Part shown: one piece after another, positions 5,052 through 6,391 of the stretch
Position numbering within the stretch: position 1 is the first letter of the stretch
Layout of the letters: every line of letters begins with the position of its first letter
Program-made: the position numbers and the translations under genes
Assembly: GCA_005800405.1 (NCBI GenBank)
Contig: SYFN01000141.1
Coordinates: forward strand, 1-6,391
Reading direction: 5' to 3'
Length of the DNA stretch: 6,391 nt
Source: Burkholderiales bacterium
GTDB lineage: Bacteria; Pseudomonadota; Gammaproteobacteria; Burkholderiales; Burkholderiaceae_D
The notes under the pieces: generated by a model
What the model saw: only the letters and a program-made list of their open reading frames with translations
The model's database searches: none
What the model was told of the DNA's origin: nothing

Positions 5052-6272
5052 ATGAAAAAACCTGTCGAACTGCACGTGGACCAGTACAACACCAACGCGC
5101 TGCTGTACATCACCAATCGCCCTCCCCTGGTCTTCACCGAAGGTCGCGGTATGTGGCTGACAGATCATCACGGCAAGCGCTATCTCGACTGGCTGCAGGG
5201 CTGGGCGGTGAACTGTCTGGGACACTCGCCCCAGTGCATACAGGATGCGCTGGTAGCCCAGGCAAAAAAAGTCATCAATCCTTCCCCCGCGTTTTATAAC
5301 GAGCCGTCGATACAGCTGGCAACGATGCTGACCCAGCATTCATGCTTCGACAAAGTGTTCTTCGCTAATAGCGGTGCTGAAGCCAACGAAGGTGTAATCA
5401 AGCTGGCTCGGAAATGGGGCAAGCTCAACAAAAATGCCGCTGGTGAAAACCGCTACGAGATCATCACCTTCAATCACAGTTTTCATGGCCGCACATTAGC
5501 GACCATGTCAGCCTCCGGCAAAGCGGGCTGGGACACGATGTTCGCACCGCAAGTACCTGGTTTCCCCAAAGCCGAGCTCAATGATCTGGCGAGTATGGAA
5601 GCCCTAATTACCGACAAAACCGTGGCCGTGATGCTGGAGCCCGTGCAGGGCGAAGGCGGTGTGATTCCGGCGACGCGTGAATTCATGCAAGGCCTGCGCA
5701 TGGTTACGCGCAAGCACGGCATTCTACTGATCGTAGATGAAGTGCAAGCCGGCATGGGTCGCACAGGCAAGTTATTTGCGTATCAGCTATCCGATATCGA
5801 GCCCGACATCATGACCCTGGGCAAAGGTATCGGCGGTGGTGTGCCATTGGCTGCGCTGCTGTGCACTGAGGCCTGTGCCGTCTTTGAGCCCGGCGATCAG
5901 GGCGGTACTTACAACGGCAACCCGCTGATGACCGCGGTGGGTGTCGCGGTACTGGAAGCGCTACTAAAACCCGCCTTCCTGCAATCGGTTCTTGATAAAG
6001 GCGCTTATCTCCGCGAAGGCTTGCTAAAGCTGAGTGAAAAACATGGCCTTGAGGGAGAGCGCGGTGAAGGCTTGCTGCGCGCGTTAAAACTGGGGGCGCC
6101 GATCGGTGGCAAGATTGTCGAGATCGCGCGTGATCTTGAACCACAGGGGCTGCTGCTGAATTCGCCACGGCCTGATCTGCTGCGTTTTATGCCGGCGTTG
6201 AACATCACTTTGGAAGAGATTGATTTGATGCTGGAGATGCTGTCCGGGGTGATCGCGACGGTGCACCACTGA
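5052..6272 (+). CDS. argD: Class III PLP aminotransferase, acetylornithine transaminase-like (ArgD)
   Basis: The complete 406-residue protein has the usual ArgD/SapC length. It is a cytosolic fold-type I, class III transaminase. N-acetylornithine aminotransferase converts N-acetylglutamate semialdehyde and glutamate to N-acetylornithine and 2-oxoglutarate in arginine synthesis. Visible motifs are SGAEAN (107-112) for phosphate binding, FHGRT (144-148), the EPVQGEGG loop (196-203), [12 protein letters not shown] (228-239) with Asp229 contacting the PLP ring, TLGKGIGGG (255-263) with the Schiff-base Lys258, GGTYNGNP (284-291) and RPDLLRFMP (373-381) with Arg378 for the substrate carboxylate. 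The start lies three bases after the reductase stop and lacks a clear ribosome binding site, which points to translational coupling. No arginine genes lie beside it, so a related omega-amino acid or diamine substrate (N-succinyl-DAP, ornithine, GABA, putrescine) remains possible. The gene symbol is by family similarity. Confidence 0.85.
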   Translation: MKKPVELHVDQYNTNALLYITNRPPLVFTEGRGMWLTDHHGKRYLDWLQGWAVNCLGHSPQCIQDALVAQAKKVINPSPAFYNEPSIQLATMLTQHSCFDKVFFANSGAEANEGVIKLARKWGKLNKNAAGENRYEIITFNHSFHGRTLATMSASGKAGWDTMFAPQVPGFPKAELNDLASMEALITDKTVAVMLEPVQGEGGVIPATREFMQGLRMVTRKHGILLIVDEVQAGMGRTGKLFAYQLSDIEPDIMTLGKGIGGGVPLAALLCTEACAVFEPGDQGGTYNGNPLMTAVGVAVLEALLKPAFLQSVLDKGAYLREGLLKLSEKHGLEGERGEGLLRALKLGAPIGGKIVEIARDLEPQGLLLNSPRPDLLRFMPALNITLEEIDLMLEMLSGVIATVHH

Positions 6273-6332
6273 CACACAATGCGTTAATACAGACGAATTT
6301 ATACGGACTGCGTTGAACTTTTATGAGTACGT

Positions 6333-6391
6333 ATGACATTACTCAATGAGCTCAGATTGGGTTGGTGGATGAAAGCTGCTAAAAATGGGGC
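6333..6391 (+). CDS. Possible 5' end of another gene (partial)
   Basis: ATG at 6333 opens a frame that stays open for 19 codons to the window edge, reading MTLLNELRLGWWMKAAKNG. No strong ribosome binding site precedes it and nothing in it is recognisable. A 19-codon open frame can occur by chance. It starts 60 bases after the aminotransferase stop and could be a further gene in the same direction. Confidence 0.25.
   Translation, partial: MTLLNELRLGWWMKAAKNG

Noticed and set aside
4121..5137. Long minus-strand ORFs (up to 163 codons) opposite the reductase
   Set aside because: These are typical antisense open frames in GC-rich coding DNA; the plus strand encodes a complete protein with all cofactor motifs.
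1..6391. CRISPR arrays, tRNA or rRNA genes
   Set aside because: No regularly spaced short direct repeats and no cloverleaf or rRNA-like sequence was seen by eye.

Overview
The window looks like chromosomal DNA from a Gram-negative proteobacterium, most likely a betaproteobacterium. This rests on how the proteins read: a YgfF-type SDR, a SpeE-like protein, a YeeZ-like atypical SDR, an AscD-type ferredoxin reductase and an ArgD-type transaminase, all in GC-rich DNA. The left end is different. It is more AT-rich and carries an insertion sequence and a eukaryote-like leucine-rich-repeat (LRR) gene. That combination suggests a host-associated or symbiotic lifestyle, which is inference. The species cannot be fixed from the sequence.

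Positions 1-234 are the right end of an IS5-family insertion sequence: the last codons of its transposase (+ strand), an untranslated tail and a terminal inverted repeat ending at 234. The element abuts the 3' end of an LRR gene on the minus strand (224-1159). The insertion cuts this gene inside its fifth LRR, and the gene's present stop codon lies in the IS terminal repeat. Near its 5' end the same reading frame is broken by a single in-frame TAA (1022-1024). Upstream of that stop lies a Ser/Thr-rich leader of 45 codons with its own ribosome binding site. The LRR gene therefore appears damaged at both ends, unless the TAA is read through.

Positions 1403-2152 (minus) hold an intact YgfF-like short-chain dehydrogenase. 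A gap of about 190 bases separates it from the divergent SpeE-like gene (2345-3151, +). That gene overlaps tail-to-tail by 41 bases with a YeeZ-like NAD(P)-binding protein (3111-4007, minus). The YeeZ-like gene in turn starts only 12 bases from the divergent gene at 4020.

Positions 4020-6272 (+) form a tight two-gene operon: a [2Fe-2S]/FAD/NAD(P)H reductase followed three bases later by a class III PLP aminotransferase of the acetylornithine type. The remaining 119 bases show no terminator and perhaps the first codons of another gene.

The right two thirds reads as ordinary metabolic chromosome. The unusual part is the left 1.2 kb, where an IS5 insertion and a nonsense codon have broken a candidate secreted LRR effector gene.
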